Below are positions 13,290 to 26,222 of a stretch of DNA of 64,000 bases, one piece after another; within the stretch, counting starts at the first letter, position 1, and each line of letters starts with the position of its first letter. The translations under genes were made by a program, and so were the position numbers. Under the pieces are notes generated by a model. That model was given only the letters and a program-made list of their open reading frames with translations. It had not been told where the DNA came from and ran no database searches. This DNA comes from Cycas panzhihuaensis. Lineage: Eukaryota; Cycadophyta. The DNA lies in contig CM041465.1 in the NCBI GenBank assembly GCA_023213395.1, positions 186,999,741 to 187,063,740 on the forward strand, in the 5' to 3' direction.

Positions 13290-14375
13290 CTAACTTGCAA
13301 AGTAAATAGGCAGATCTACATTACTGTCCGTTGGTTGTGCTAGCACACATCCAATGGTAAACAAGGATGCATCAACATGCACATGGAAAAGTTTCTCCCA
13401 ATCAAGAAATCTCAACACTAATGCCTGAGCAACTTTCTTCTTTAATAAATCAAAAGTAAGTTGTTGTTGCAACTTCCATTGCCATATGGACTTCTTTTTT
13501 AGCAAACTTTCTAAGGGATTGGCTATTTGGGCATAATTCTTTATAAATTTTCTATAGTACCTTGTCATTCCTAAGAATCCTTTGACTTGCTTGGGTGTCT
13601 TTAGCACTGAAAAATTTAGAACTACTGCCACTTTGTTGGGATTAGTCAACAACCCATTCTTAGTGACTACATGACCTAACAAAGACCCAAAAGGAACCAT
13701 GAATGTACATTTGGCAGGATTAAGGCACAAATTGCTCTTCCTACAAGTTTCCAGCATCAAATGAAGACTGTCAAGACAGTTTTTAAGCAAAGTATAGAGT
13801 GTCCAATCATCTAAAAATACTTCAATCATTTTCCCAATGGTTTGCTTAAAGATGTTGAGAATCACTCTTTGAAATGTGACAGAAGCATTGGTCAGATTGA
13901 AAGGCATGACCCTAAATGCATGCGTGCCCCATTCTGTGACAAAAGTCGTCTTTAACCGATCCTTAGGTGCAATTCAAACTTGATTGTATCCATTGAAGTC
14001 ATCCGTGAAGGAGTAAACCTCATGCCCTACAACTTTCTCCAGAATGTCCTCAATAAAGGGAATGGAAAATGGATCTTTCTTAGTTGCCTTGTTTAGAGCT
14101 TTGTAGTCAACACAAACTCCAAGTTTCCCATTCTTCTCTGGGACCACTACAATTGGACTCACCCATTCACTATTTTCTACTTCAAAAATATAATCTAGCT
14201 CAAGTAGCTTGTCAAGTTTAACCTTTACCTTTTCATTATACTTGAGATTCATGCAATAAGGGCATTGTCTCACTGGCTTAGCTACTTCCACTGGCTGTAT
14301 CTTATGTTCACCGAGTTTAGATAGGATGCCTTTTAAGTCCTTATAGGACCAGGCAAAGACATCTTTATACTCCAA
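13290..14375 (-). pseudogene. Element G reverse transcriptase to RNase H start
   Basis: 13974-14375: DVFAWSYKDLKGI, EKVKVKLDKLLELDYIFEVE, EWVSPIVVVPEKNGKLGVCV, DYKALNKATKKDPFSIPFIE. 13290-13907: MPFNLTNASVTFQRVI, catalytic box VFLDDWTLYT (FLDD intact), VKGFLGMTRYYRKFIKNYAQ, then RNase H start FHVHVDASLFTIGCVLAQ. One stop or frameshift joins the two parts. Confidence 0.92.
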
Positions 14376-14793
14376 AAATAATGAAGTGGCCTGCTACACA
14401 ATGTCTGCATCCCAGTAATCTCCCAAACTAATTATCTGAGGTTGTTCTTTTGTTCCAATGTTAATCTCCTGCAACTTAGTTTTTTTCCTTCAACTATTTT
14501 GCCATTTGGGCTTATGTGTATGTTGGAGTCTTGTCAATTATGCGCTCTCCATATTCTACTGTGGAATAGTTAGAATGAAATAATTGTGATTCTTGTTAGG
14601 TATTATCTTCTTTTATTGCTTTCTTGTCACATTCAATGTAAAAGCAATTTTTCTCCTTATCCATGGTTTTTTTCTTGAAATTTTGTAAAATTTCCTTAAT
14701 TTTTTTATTTTTATTGTGGTATGCAAAAGTCTGGTAAAAATTGCCTACCATTAGATCCCAGTATATTAATTTTATCTTTTCATACTAGTTATA

Positions 14794-17571
14794 CTAGACT
14801 ACCAAAATGCCTCTAAAAGTCCATCCCCAATATTGTGTCCATTCCTTTTTTGGAATTTCATTAGTTGTCCATATTTGGACATAGTTCTGCACATACAAAT
14901 GAGGATTGTCTCCATTACAAAACAAGGGGAATTCTATTTCATCATTGTGGAATCTATTTAGAAAGTTCCTACTTATATTTTCCCAAGAATTAAATTCCTT
15001 TGCATAAGCAAGATACCATAAATAAGTTTGACTAGTTAAGGAACAAGGAAACACAAGATATCAAAAATTCTCCTGCCATCTATTTTTCATTATTTTAATA
15101 CATTGATCCAAATGCCTTTTTGCTTGCCACAATTGGTCGCAATACTTAGGAAGTTCATTGGAATTCTTACCCCAAACTATATTTTCTTGGGTAATTTGCA
15201 AGTCTCTTTCTTCTCGAAAATTTTGCGGTGGTTCCAACTGAATTGCTTCATCTTCCATGTTCTCCTCCTCTAAAGAGTCTACACACATCTCTAACCGATA
15301 ACAGGGAGTAGGTTCTGCTTCCTCCCATGCATTATGAAGCTAATTCAACATATAAGATGATGATGGACTACTTGGCAAGGCTAATGGGATCTAAAATGTT
15401 ATTTTTGAGCAAGGGCTAACTGTCGATTTTGCTATGGCCGTAGTGGACGAGACTTTTTCTTCATCTTCAATTTTTTAAATTTGTGATCCATTTGAGCATA
15501 AGGGAAGAGTAATCGCCTCATTTCTAGTTGAGAGTGTAAAAGTATGCCTTCCCCAATCTTGAATGGCTTTTGTTGCCAACAGCCAAGGTCTTTCCAACAA
15601 AGTTGGGTAGGTCCTCTTTTGACCTTGCATTCTGACTACTACAAAATCTAGTAGAACAATAATTCCTGCAATAGTCACTAGGACATTCAACAAGGTGCTC
15701 ATAAGTCTAACCTGCAATTGGTTAGCCAACCTAATTGAATAGTTTGGGCCAACCACATTGGGCCTTCCCAAGGCAATCCAAGAGGATTCAAGTAGCACAT
15801 TTATCCCTAAGCCCTCGTCGACAATTGTTTTACACAAGGTTGTCCCCAAAATTACCATTGGAACTCTTGGGTCAAACCCATTATCCTTGATAGCCCTAAG
15901 CATAGGTTTCTCAATTTGCTCCAATATTAATTACTGGAAGTAGCCAGCTTCCCACCACTTGAAAACGATAGAGATAGGAATTGAAACTCCTAGTTCAGTA
16001 AGCAAATCTTTAATCGTTTACAACCACTACCAAGGATTCATACCTTCTTGTGCAGATTGCCCTTGAACTGTTCTTCTTTTATATTGCTAGCCCTTAAATC
16101 TTTGCTCCTATTGGAATTCTTCCTGTTAGACTTTGCCCATGGCCTCTTGAAGAATCTTCACCGATTCCTAAAGTTGTTGCTTCTCTACTGTTGGGTCTGG
16201 AAAATTGTCCTAAAGAGGAGGCCTTGTTGTTTTTCCGCTACATGTCTACAGATATGCTTGTACTTCTTTGTCCGGAATAACATGCACCAGATTGGCATTC
16301 TACACCTTAGTGTTCTTTAGACAATTTGCCCATTCATGATTCGTTGGTTTGCATTCTTCACAAATAAACTCTCCTCCTTGTTTCTCCAGCAGACATTCGG
16401 ATTTGTAATACCCCCATCTTTGACATAGAAAGTAATGAATTGGCTTTGTTTTGCCTTTATATTACTTTGTCATTCCTCCTTTTGCCTTCTACAAGAATAT
16501 ATTGTGGACTTCTCCTTCATTATGATTTGACCTAAAAAACACTCCCAAGTATTATGGTTGTTTCGTCTACACTTCTCACACCATTTTGAAAGCCCACTAT
16601 GTTCATTCTTCAAGTGTCCTTGCCAATTGCAAGGTGGGGGGCACCAAATATTTTCTCTTGATTTCTCCATGTATAAACACAACAGTTCTACACGTAGCTT
16701 CACCACTTCTTGATTATATTGCATACTTGTTGGAATAGATATTAGCGACTACTGCTTCAATACTTCAAACTCTTTCAAAACCTCAATTTTTGGGTTTGCA
16801 TCCATTTGCGGTGCTTGTATAAATTGCATTCCAGCGCCCGTCATTGGAGAGTATATTAATGATATTGAAGATTATGTTGCCATTTGAGAGTAAGCTAACT
16901 TCATTTGATTTTTAAACTTTAAGGCTAGCTCTCTTACTTGCTCATAATTGTTCATTGGGTGCAATATTACTTTGTCTTTGGGTTGCGGTATCAATCCCTG
17001 CACAAAATACTTCATGGAAAACATAGGATTTATTGTCGTAGTAGATTGCATTTTATTCATAATAACTTACATCCTTCCATCAAAGTCATTTACTAACTCT
17101 CTAAGATAGTGCCAAATTTCTTCCAAAGCTTGTAGTATCGCTATTGGATCCCTGAGTGTTTGGAATCTATCCAAAAATTGAGCCTGCAATTGATCCCAAC
17201 CTAATTGTTGAGTTGCTATGTACTTGAACCATGCAACTGCTAGTCCTCTTAATGTTGAAAAGAACTAGGCTTTTATCTCATTTTGATCTACAATTTTTTT
17301 AATTTGAATCATATTTTTAAATAAAGCCAAATGATCTCCTAGATTCGTAGATCCATCAAATTGTAGAGATGAAAAAATAGAGTCACTCTGCACGATGATA
17401 ATAAGGTGTCATACCTCCTTGGCTTGTTCCACCTAATGTCCCACTTTGCACTCCTCCTGGTAGTGTTTGACTCCCTCCTCCTCCTCCTCCTGTACTACTA
17501 GTTGGGCTTGCCATTGGTAACTTAAAGAGGGTATTTATTGTGTGACAATTTCCAATAAATCGAGGTTCCAA
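14794..17571 (-). pseudogene. Element G gag, zinc knuckle and protease
   Basis: Gag start near 17571 with a Gly/Ser/Thr-rich N-terminus (SSTGGGGGGSQTLPGG). Gag body 16872-17060 (YFVQGLIPQPKDKVILH, ELALKFKNQMK). Knuckle WCEKCRRNNHNTWECF, CX2CX4HX4C, at about 16580-16535. Protease in 15475-15924 (VPMVILGTTLCKTIVDEG, GINVLLESSWIALGRPN), whose active site DSG/DGG is DEG. Further fragments at 14794-15288. Many stops. Confidence 0.82.
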
Positions 17572-18179
17572 GCTTGTTATGTTATGTTATATACTCCTAA
17601 TTCAATGAGATTTTCCTCATGTTCTGGAACTTCTTCCGAAATATGTACTCTAACCAAGTCCTATTGCCAATCTTCACCTTGGGGAAAATTTTTATTCAAT
17701 ACCTCCTCTTGCAAGGTATCTTTTGCAGTGAAATCTTCTTCTTTCAAACTTTGTTGCCAACTTTGACCCTCAGCAAGGTCTTCCTTGATTGTATCTGTTT
17801 GTACTGCTTTCTTGTTTGTAGGTTCCTCTTTCATTGCACACCTTTGATCATCTTTACTTGGCACTGCCTGTTCATTGACAGTCCTCTCATTTGCTTCCAT
17901 GACCATCTTTTGTTTGTTTGATTCACCTTCGTTTATTGACATTCTCTTCTCCGTCAACTTTGCAGATGGTCGCCTCTTCACTTGCTTCCTTGGCGTCAAT
18001 ACAAATCTCAGCCTATGTATTCTAGTCTAGAGTCTTTCTTTATCCCAACATTCTCCACGTTCATAGCATGATTCTACTTCGACCCTAAGTGGCATGGAAG
18101 AGGACTCGACAACTTACTTGACTTTGTCCATTACGAATTTCACCATCCTTTTCCCTAGTTCAAAAAGCAACGAAACCAA

Positions 18180-18726
18180 TATGTGCTTGCTGGCCTACGT
18201 CTACTAAGTAACAATCTTGTAATCAGAATAGAACAGTAGCACAAAGATCAACCGAAGTGAATGAAAACCATGATCATTGTATTAACGATGGGTCGCGTCT
18301 AGTCCTCTCACAACCAGATGCAAACCCAAAATAGTACACAAGGTTGCAACTAAAACAATACATCAAGACTTTATTTACAATATGTACAAGTGCACAACGC
18401 CCGGTACTCTGATTCCAATCAATAACTCACACACACATATATTTTATGACTACCCATTACATTATTTATATTTTCGTAAGTCGTTCTGTAACTATCGAGC
18501 ACTAGAATAATTACAAGTTTATGGTTGGTTGCAATTGCTTCCAACCGTTTGTTGCTTCTGTTGCAGTTGCTCAAACTATTATTGTTGAGGCTGATATAAC
18601 TGCATCCTAAGTCACGATCATCCCACTTGACATTGCAACCAATTGGTTGCAACTAACTTCCCCTTTAGTTTTGTCTTCCAGGGGCCTTCAATTCAAGTTG
18701 CAACCGACATGATTTCTTAGCACACA
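18180..18726 (-). repeat. 5' LTR of element G
   Basis: Partner of 8433-8981. Outer plus-strand end CTTAGCACACA, inner end TATGTGCTT (TGTGTGCTT in the partner). Rich in the palindromic word GTTGCAAC. Confidence 0.92.
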
Positions 18727-18731
18727 CAATC

Positions 18732-19118
18732 AACTTCTTCCTTCTAGGTGGTTTGACTTTTGTTGAATACAAGGGTAGGGTTTGTCATCCCCCTCTTCCT
18801 TAGGTGTTATTCCAACGACTATTTAGTAATAGTTGTTTGTGTTGTGTGTCAACACCTCACATATTACACCTCATTTCCCTACCTATTCTTTCTATTCCTT
18901 GCCACATGACTCCTTACGACTATTGACAATCTTAGGTTTCTCTTTTGGATCTACAAGTTTTTTTTGAGCTCTTGCCAAAACCAACTTAAGTTCGACAAAT
19001 TTTTATCACTGTTTCTAAATGGATATTCCCTTCTATTTTGGCAATGTCATGACACATCTTCTCTACCTATTATTCATAAATTTCTTCTCTCAATAATTAG
19101 AACATACTTTCATGACCC
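18732..19118 (-). pseudogene. Element F interior fragment between G and H
   Basis: A 387-bp fragment. The minus-strand translation has helical, Lys/Glu-rich pieces (ELKLVLARAQKK, DPKEKPKIV) but nothing diagnostic. Its place between two insertions makes it part of F by position. Confidence 0.4.
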
Positions 19119-19733
19119 TATTAGAAAGTAATGTTTAATCTATGGTTAATTCATATGGTCAATCCATGGTGGCAATTTAATAATGTCTAGTGGTGATATT
19201 AATGTGATGGAGTCAATAGACATTACGCATACTCTCTCAAAATTATGATAAGTATGGGCAACATTAATTGTTATGCAAACTCTCATTTGATTAGTTGTTG
19301 TTAAGGTTCTCACACATTATCTTATTGGAGAGGATTGGTGCAACCTCATTGGTCATTAATGAGGTGAAGTACCTCTATATAAGAGCACACCATATTCATT
19401 GTAACTTATGAAGACACCTATTACTTCCCTAATGGAACCTAGTATGGACTCATCATGTACTTTGTTGAATATCTTCAATAATGGGATATCATACATTTTA
19501 TGGTGTGTGTTTCCTCATCTTTAGGTTTTACCATGTTAAACCTTGTGTCTCAATATTGGTTGTTTGACGCTTAATTATTATTCATTATTGATGATTATAT
19601 GCTCTTAGGATGATCATGTGTTATATTTTAATCTTAATGATGAGTGCTTCATACCTATGTGATTCGATCCTATAGTATTTGTAAGGTGTTTGATAGTTGT
19701 CCTTATGATGATATCAACTCGAAAAATTTAACA
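19119..19733 (+). repeat. 5' LTR of element H
   Basis: Starts TATTAGAAAGTAATG (TG-start lost) and ends GAAAAATTTAACA. Contains TATATAAGAG at about 19375, a likely TATA box. Confidence 0.85.
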
Positions 19734-22700
19734 TGGCATTAGAGTCTCCTATATCTTGAATGTGTGAGCATGTTCATGTGAAGCAAGAGTGAACCTGTAT
19801 GTGTGAAGCAGGCATGTGAAAGCATGTATGGTAGATCACAAAGCAGGAAATTGTTTAATGCAGTGTCATGAACCAAAATAAAGCTATGTGGAGCTTGTTG
19901 AATCAATGAACCACTTATATGCTAGTGATGACTAGTGAAGATTGGGAGGTGATAAATTGAAGAGCTACATACAAGGATGAAAACTGAACTTTTGAAAATT
20001 AATGCTAATGTTGTGTTACAAGTTTTCATTTTGTGGACAATTATCATGCATGTGTGGCCACATATACATGTAGCTTGCAGGTGTTCAAGGTGAATCCACA
20101 AGTTTGTAAGCTATAGATAGGTAGTAGGCTCCTATGCAAGCTTGATCACCCTACAAGGGAAGGCCAATATTCGTTAGTATATTGCAAGGGCAAGTAGAAT
20201 TTAGTACCATCAGTACATTGCCACGAGAAAAAGAGTGTTTGTGGTGAAGTGTGCATGCACATGGTGATAATCTTTGCCATTCAAGGACAATCCATGGTGT
20301 TATGTAGGTTGTCCAAGACAAGAGAGATTCTTGAGGCAATTGTTAGTGTCCTTGGAGAAGGATTCACTACTAAAAAGATGATTTCAAATCCACAATGCAA
20401 GTTGATATAGGCTACAAGCCTATAGCGCAATGGAATGTTGAGAAAAGGATTTTTCATTTCAAACCAATTCTAAAATCTACACCAATTGTGAAGAAAAAGT
20501 AAGAGCAAATTGTTGCAACAGTCCAGTGAAAAACATTACAACATGTATCACATGGTAGAAGATATGCAGTCTCATGAAAGAAAAGGGTTTAGAAAATAGT
20601 TGAAATCTTCCGATCAATTCTAAAAATCATCACAACCCAATTCTAAAGCAAATTAAAAATCTGCAAGAGAAATTGCCAATTGAAGGGGAGAATTATTGAA
20701 AACAGTTAGGGTTGATTTTTGAAAAATCCATTGTGCAGTGTGCAGGTCCAAATTGCCAAGAGACAAGAACTCTACGGTGAATTGCTGCAAATTTGTTATG
20801 CAAGGCCAAGAGGCATTTGACTGAAGAAGCAAAAGAAGGAAATTTCCAAGCCAATTTTGAAAATTAGAACAGATCAATTCTAGAATTTTGGTGAAGCCTA
20901 GTGAAGACAAAGAAGAAGCAATCTAGGGCCAAGTCTCTATAAACATAGGGTCATCTCCATGATTGTCATTTGATTGCAAATAATGTCAAGAATGAGATAT
21001 GAGGAGTTGGAATCAAGACAAAGTCCATGATATACCATTGTAAGAAGAATTTGAAAGTAAGCAGGGTAGATAATTACAAGTTTCTAGTCAAAGGGATGTT
21101 AGGGTTAATTCTTGGCAGATTCAGGACAAATGACAGCGAGGTAGCCCATTGCACAGAGCCCATTGAGAGGGCATATAGCATTCATACGCAAGAGAATTCT
21201 AGTAGAATAAACTTAGAGGAAAAGCCATAGGAGATTTTCGGAAGAACTTATCGATGAGCAAGGACCGATCATAGTGAACAGACCCATGAGAGGCAACTCT
21301 AACTAGCAGGCTTGAGCAGGGTAAGTTACATTTGGTAGGGGTGATGCCAAAAGAACTTGAACCTAAGTTTAGGAACCGCAAACTGCATATTGTTCCACAA
21401 AGGGGCAAACCCTATTGAGAAATGCAAAACATCAACTATGTAACACAATCATCAGAAAGAGACCACATGAGTGAAGGTGGTCATAGGGCACAAAGCATAG
21501 AGCAACAAGAATGCAAGGTGCATAGTAGGGCAAGCCTGAGCGTGTTTGAGTTTGCCATTGTTGGTGTGATGTTCACAAATAGTGAGGCTAAAACCCAGAT
21601 GTCAAAGATACTCAATGGCATTCAGTCTGCATGGGGTTTGGGAGAACCACAAAAGCTAGCACAAAGCAAAAGCATATAGGAACGACTCAATCATAAATGC
21701 AAATACTAAGTGCCAATTACTGGTGTGAACAAATTCACAAGCGAAGTTTTGGACATCACATGCACACATATTCAAGAACAAAAAATGACATTGGTATATT
21801 TATCAAACACCTGAGTTGAATTGAATTAAATTGGTTTGAACTAACTCAAGTGGTCACCTTAATAAAACCATGTAACCAAAAGGTAAAGTGAAAAGTTTTA
21901 AAAATCAAATTTTAACCTTCAAGTGACGATTTCATGCGACAACATCGCATTCAGCCTCATAACTCCCTCATACGAATTCAAAATGGAAAATTGTCAGTTG
22001 TAGTAGAAAGAGGATTCAAAAGGCTTTGAGATGGCTAGTCACTTGAACCCATTTGACAAGTTTTGTTAAAAATTTTAATCATTAAAGATAGAGTAAATGA
22101 AAATTGACATGTTTTGTGTGGGTTCATCATTTGAGACTTTCAAGTCATATTTTCACTCAATGTGATGGTTAACAGTTCCATCATGCATTTGTGATATTAA
22201 TTGATATATTTTAAGTGAAGAAATACTCAAAAGGGAAGTAAGTTAGATCATATTAGACATATCAAGCATTTAATGCATTTTTTAGGGACAATAGAACCTT
22301 ATTTAATGGTGAAAAGAGAGAGAGTTTTATCCTTGATTGTTGGAATTTTGGTGATATTTGATGAAATAAGAAGGAAAGTCTTTTGATCAATTCACAAAGC
22401 TAAAATCAAAATTTGCATTGGATAGAAACCACCTTGCTTTATGATCACCATGTTGTATTGTTATAATGAAATTGTTGAAATTGCATCAATTGTAGATGGT
22501 TCTTTGATATGTGAAATCAAAGATATTGATAACATTTTCTATCTCAAATTATTGATGGATTACATGGTTAAGTGGAGGAAAAATTAATTCTATATAAGAA
22601 TATCATGAGCAATAAACTTCATATCTGGAATGCATCCCAGTAGGCGACAAGCACAGTGATTGTTTATGCATTCATCTTGGTGATGGATGCAGGCTATAAG

Positions 22701-23336
22701 GATGTTGCATGCATGATTTCTTATATGCAAAAGGTGTTGATCAACTTCGACATACAAAAGTGAAGGAGTACAACTAGGAAAAGCTCTGAAATACAAAAGG
22801 TGAAAGAGTTCAACTATCATTTGTACTTTTGCCTAAGGACACAGAGATAGAACAAATATTTCACAGGTATAGTGGTGATGTTTACTCACATGAAGTGGAG
22901 CAAATTTGTAGATGACTTTTGTTGTACAAGTGGTAGAGTGCACCAACAACAAGAATAAGTATAAGAAATGTCACATCAATGCATAATTACATTTTGCATT
23001 TATGATGTTTAAGTGCTTCATTTGATCATTGCATTGAGTTTTCATCAACTGAAATTATGCAACGAATTTGTAATCAGGATTGCAACAGCTTAACTAGGTT
23101 ATGATTGTAGGATTATTGTGCTTTTCTAACATGATTAGGATGCAAGTAGTCACCTAAGGCAATATCATTTTACAAGGACTTGAACCCAATGTTGACTCCA
23201 AGCAAGGTGAAGACAGACTTCTTCTCAAATGTTGAAGAAGGACAAACACAAACAGGAAGCACACATGAAACAGCTTGATGACAAGACAAAGTTCGTGATG
23301 TGACAAAAATCACATAGATTAAACATTAAGGGGGAG
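19734..23336 (+). other. Interior of element H, no coding domains seen
   Basis: 3.6 kb of A-rich sequence. ORFs up to about 85 codons carry no recognisable motif on either strand. Confidence 0.55.
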
Positions 23337-23559
23337 TGTAAGAAAGTAACGTTTAATCTATAGTTAATTCATATGGTCAATCCATGGCAGAAATTTAATA
23401 ATGTCTAGTGGTGACATTGTGATGGGGTCAATAGACATTAAGCATACTCTCTCAAAGTTGTAATAAGTGTGGGCAACATTAACTGTTGTGTAAACTCACA
23501 TTTCATTGGATGTTATTATTAAGGTTCTCACACATGATCTTATTGGAGAGGATTGGTGC
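23337..23559 (+). repeat. 3' LTR of element H, first part
   Basis: Begins TGTAAGAAAGTAACG directly after the purine tract and ends at the I insertion with GGTGC. Confidence 0.85.
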
Positions 23560-25812
23560 TATTAGAAAAGAAAAGAAAAACCATGCAAAATAGCATAAAC
23601 AAAGAGATCAAATAATCATGTACCATGAAAGCATGCAAACAAAATTGGTGGAAGAATATATATCCCTCAAAGAGTTTGCCTTAATGATAAGTACATATAT
23701 AGTAACAATGACCTCTTTGTGGGCCAATCACAATAGTGAGCCTCTATAACAACCTATGAACCAATAGCACAACTCTTAATGTAGTCCACCTCTTAAGAGT
23801 GCCTCAAAGATGTGCATCCATTGGTCAACATGAGGGATAGTTAACACATGAATTTAATGTTATATCCCAACAATCTTCGCCATAAGATTTAATTCATGTC
23901 ACAAGTTGATGTCCATATGAAGAGATAACCATCTATTAGTACACATGGGTAACCAACCGTTGTACCTACCAGTTCTCTAGGATGCTCTATGAATACATGG
24001 TTCATCAACTTCATCACTAAAGTGTGCTTTCCTTGTGCATTCTCGTCTTCAGCTCCAAACCCAAGTGAAAAACATAGACTATTCAACAACAACCCATTCA
24101 CAAGACCTACAAACAACCATTACAGCCATCAAAAACCTTTCTAAACATGAACTTGCCACCCAGTCCATCCAAAGCACACTTACACTATAATGTGACAAAT
24201 TTCAACACATTGGTCATGTACAACTCACAGGTTTTCATCGAAACTATGTTAAACAACATGCAAGTTGAAACATGCCTAAAATTTCACCCAAAAAAACCCT
24301 TTTTAAATGCTTCACCATGAAAACATCAAATTTTCTGATTAAAATCTCCTTCTCATCAAGCTTAAAATAGGTCATGCAGCCACTCATTTTAACCACGTCA
24401 ACACAAGGAATCCAATTTAATAGATGATGCCTCAATCCGACACCCCAACGAAAAGTTACTAGAGGAAACATTGCCAGTAGGTCATAAAAAAATGAAAATA
24501 GGGCAAAAATTAAAATAAGCCCCTTTTAAAATCCCATATGGTCAAATAAACATTTCTAATCACTGAGAACTCAATGGAATAATCAGATTTAGAAAATACG
24601 CATTATGTAGTGAGTTTTATCCATGGATAGGCACCTAATTTAGTGCAAATCTACCCAACATACTATTAAACCCTGCGGCTGCCCCAACACACGAACGTGC
24701 CATGCCTATGACTCATCTAAACATGCCAAAATCAATTTACAGTTGTTGGAGGCACCCAACAGACTTTTAATCCATCTATCATCCCAGCAAGGCCATCAAA
24801 CCCTCAAACAGGCAACCAACAAATGTGTGCACAATGCAACATGCGGGCAACTTAGAAATCCAATGCCCAATAGTGGCTAGCAACTTAGATCTGCCACGAA
24901 ATAGTCCACACAAGCAGTCCAGCAATGTGCAACCTCAACCATTCGTCTTCACACCTCCATATTCTGCTCTAGATTAGAAATGGAAGGAATTTCATCAACT
25001 AAACTCGATTTCATTGCATCTATCATTGCCTAACAACCCCAAAATAGGGACTCTCCTTTGCATTTACCAATAGTTGATTCAACAAACAAATGGGACCCCT
25101 ATACACAATAGCAACCTTTTACTGGCAGGGTTCTTGAGATTTGGTGCACCTCAAATCTCCAAGAACTAAACATTTATCATGCAGCATCCTTGTTCAACAT
25201 CCTCCCATGCTGGCAAATTTCAGTAATCAAACAGGGATGTCTCCACTGCCTTCACCAATTGCTCACCTTCACAACAGCCAACAATCTTCACTTCTTGTGC
25301 AACATGGGTCCAAATCCTGCATGCATCCAAGTGTCCACAAGCATCACAATGGTTTTGACTCTAAGGCTCCCCCACAACTGAATGTTCATCATATCCAACA
25401 GTATACTGACAGGCATAACAAGAACACATGTCTGCAAAACAGACTTCAAATCAACAACACAATTTTGAAAACACTAAACATATATGCTCTAATACCACAT
25501 GTTAAAAAATAAAAGACAAACCATGCAAAATAGCATAAACAAAGAGATCAAATAATCATGTACTATGAAAGCATGCAAATAGAATTAGTAGAAGAATGTA
25601 CATCCCTCAAGGGGTTTGCATTAATGATAAGTACATATATAGTAACAACTACCTCTTTGTGGGCCAATCACAATAGTAAACCCCTATAACAACCTATGAA
25701 CCAATAGCATGACTCTTAATGTAGCCCACCTATTAAGAGTGCCTCAAAGATGTGCATCCCTTGGTCAACATGAGGGTTAGTTAACACATGAATTCAATAT
25801 TACATCCCAATA
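23560..25812 (-). mobile_element. Short non-autonomous LTR element I
   Basis: 313-bp LTRs at 23560-23872 and 25500-25812 (about 29 differences by hand count), exact target duplication GGTGC at 23555-23559 and 25813-25817. Primer site TGGTATTAGAGC on the minus strand at about 25497-25486. The 1.6-kb interior shows no retroelement domain. Inserted within the LTR of H. Confidence 0.92.
23873..25499 (-). other. Interior of element I, unidentified
   Basis: Minus-strand frames at 24244-24471 (VKMSGCMTYFKLDEKEILIR) and 23889-24116 are open but show no known domain. They might be remnants of a captured host sequence, but nothing supports a specific source. Confidence 0.4.
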
Positions 25813-26222
25813 GGTGCAAGCTCATTGGTCATTAGTGAGGTGAAGGACCTCTATGTAAGAGCATACCGTATGCGTTGGAACTTCTAAAGACACCTAATGC
25901 TTCCCTAGTGGAACCTAGCGTGGCCTCATCATGTACTTTGTTGAACATCTTCAATAATAGGATCTCATATATTTTATGGTGGATGTTTCCTCATCTTGAG
26001 GTTTTACCACGTGAAACCTTATGTCTCAATATTGGTCATTTGATGCTTAATTATTATTTATTATTAATGATTGTATGTTCTTGTGATGGTCATGTGTTAT
26101 ATTTTAATCTTAATGATGAATGCTTCACATCGATGCGATTTGATCCTATGGTATTTGTAAGGCATTCGATAGTTACCCTTATGATTATCCTTATGATGAT
26201 ATCAAACACGAAAAATCTAACA
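25813..26222 (+). repeat. 3' LTR of element H, second part
   Basis: Begins with the duplicated GGTGC, continues AAGCTCATTGGTCATTAGTG as in the left LTR, and ends AAAAATCTAACA. Confidence 0.85.

Larger units (their letters stand above)
8433..18726 (-). mobile_element. Tat-lineage Ty3/gypsy element G, 10.3 kb
   Basis: LTRs 8433-8981 (549 bp) and 18180-18726 (547 bp), exact target duplication CAATC at 8428-8432 and 18727-18731. Pol motifs match Tat-type elements (FAWSYKDLKGI, ATKKDPFSIPF, SFTDDFNGYNQV). About 2.7 kb of extra sequence lies between integrase and the 3' LTR, as is common in the Tat/Ogre group. Frames are broken throughout. Confidence 0.93.
19119..26222 (+). mobile_element. Large non-coding LTR element H, right LTR split by I
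   Basis: Left LTR 19119-19733 (615 bp), primer site TGGCATTAGAGTC from 19734, interior to 23336, purine run AAGGGGGAG (23328-23336), right LTR 23337-23559 plus 25818-26222. The interior (3.6 kb) shows no gag, protease, RT or integrase, so it resembles a LARD. Without I it is about 4.85 kb. No matching target duplication was seen (GACCC versus AGTTC). Confidence 0.8.
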
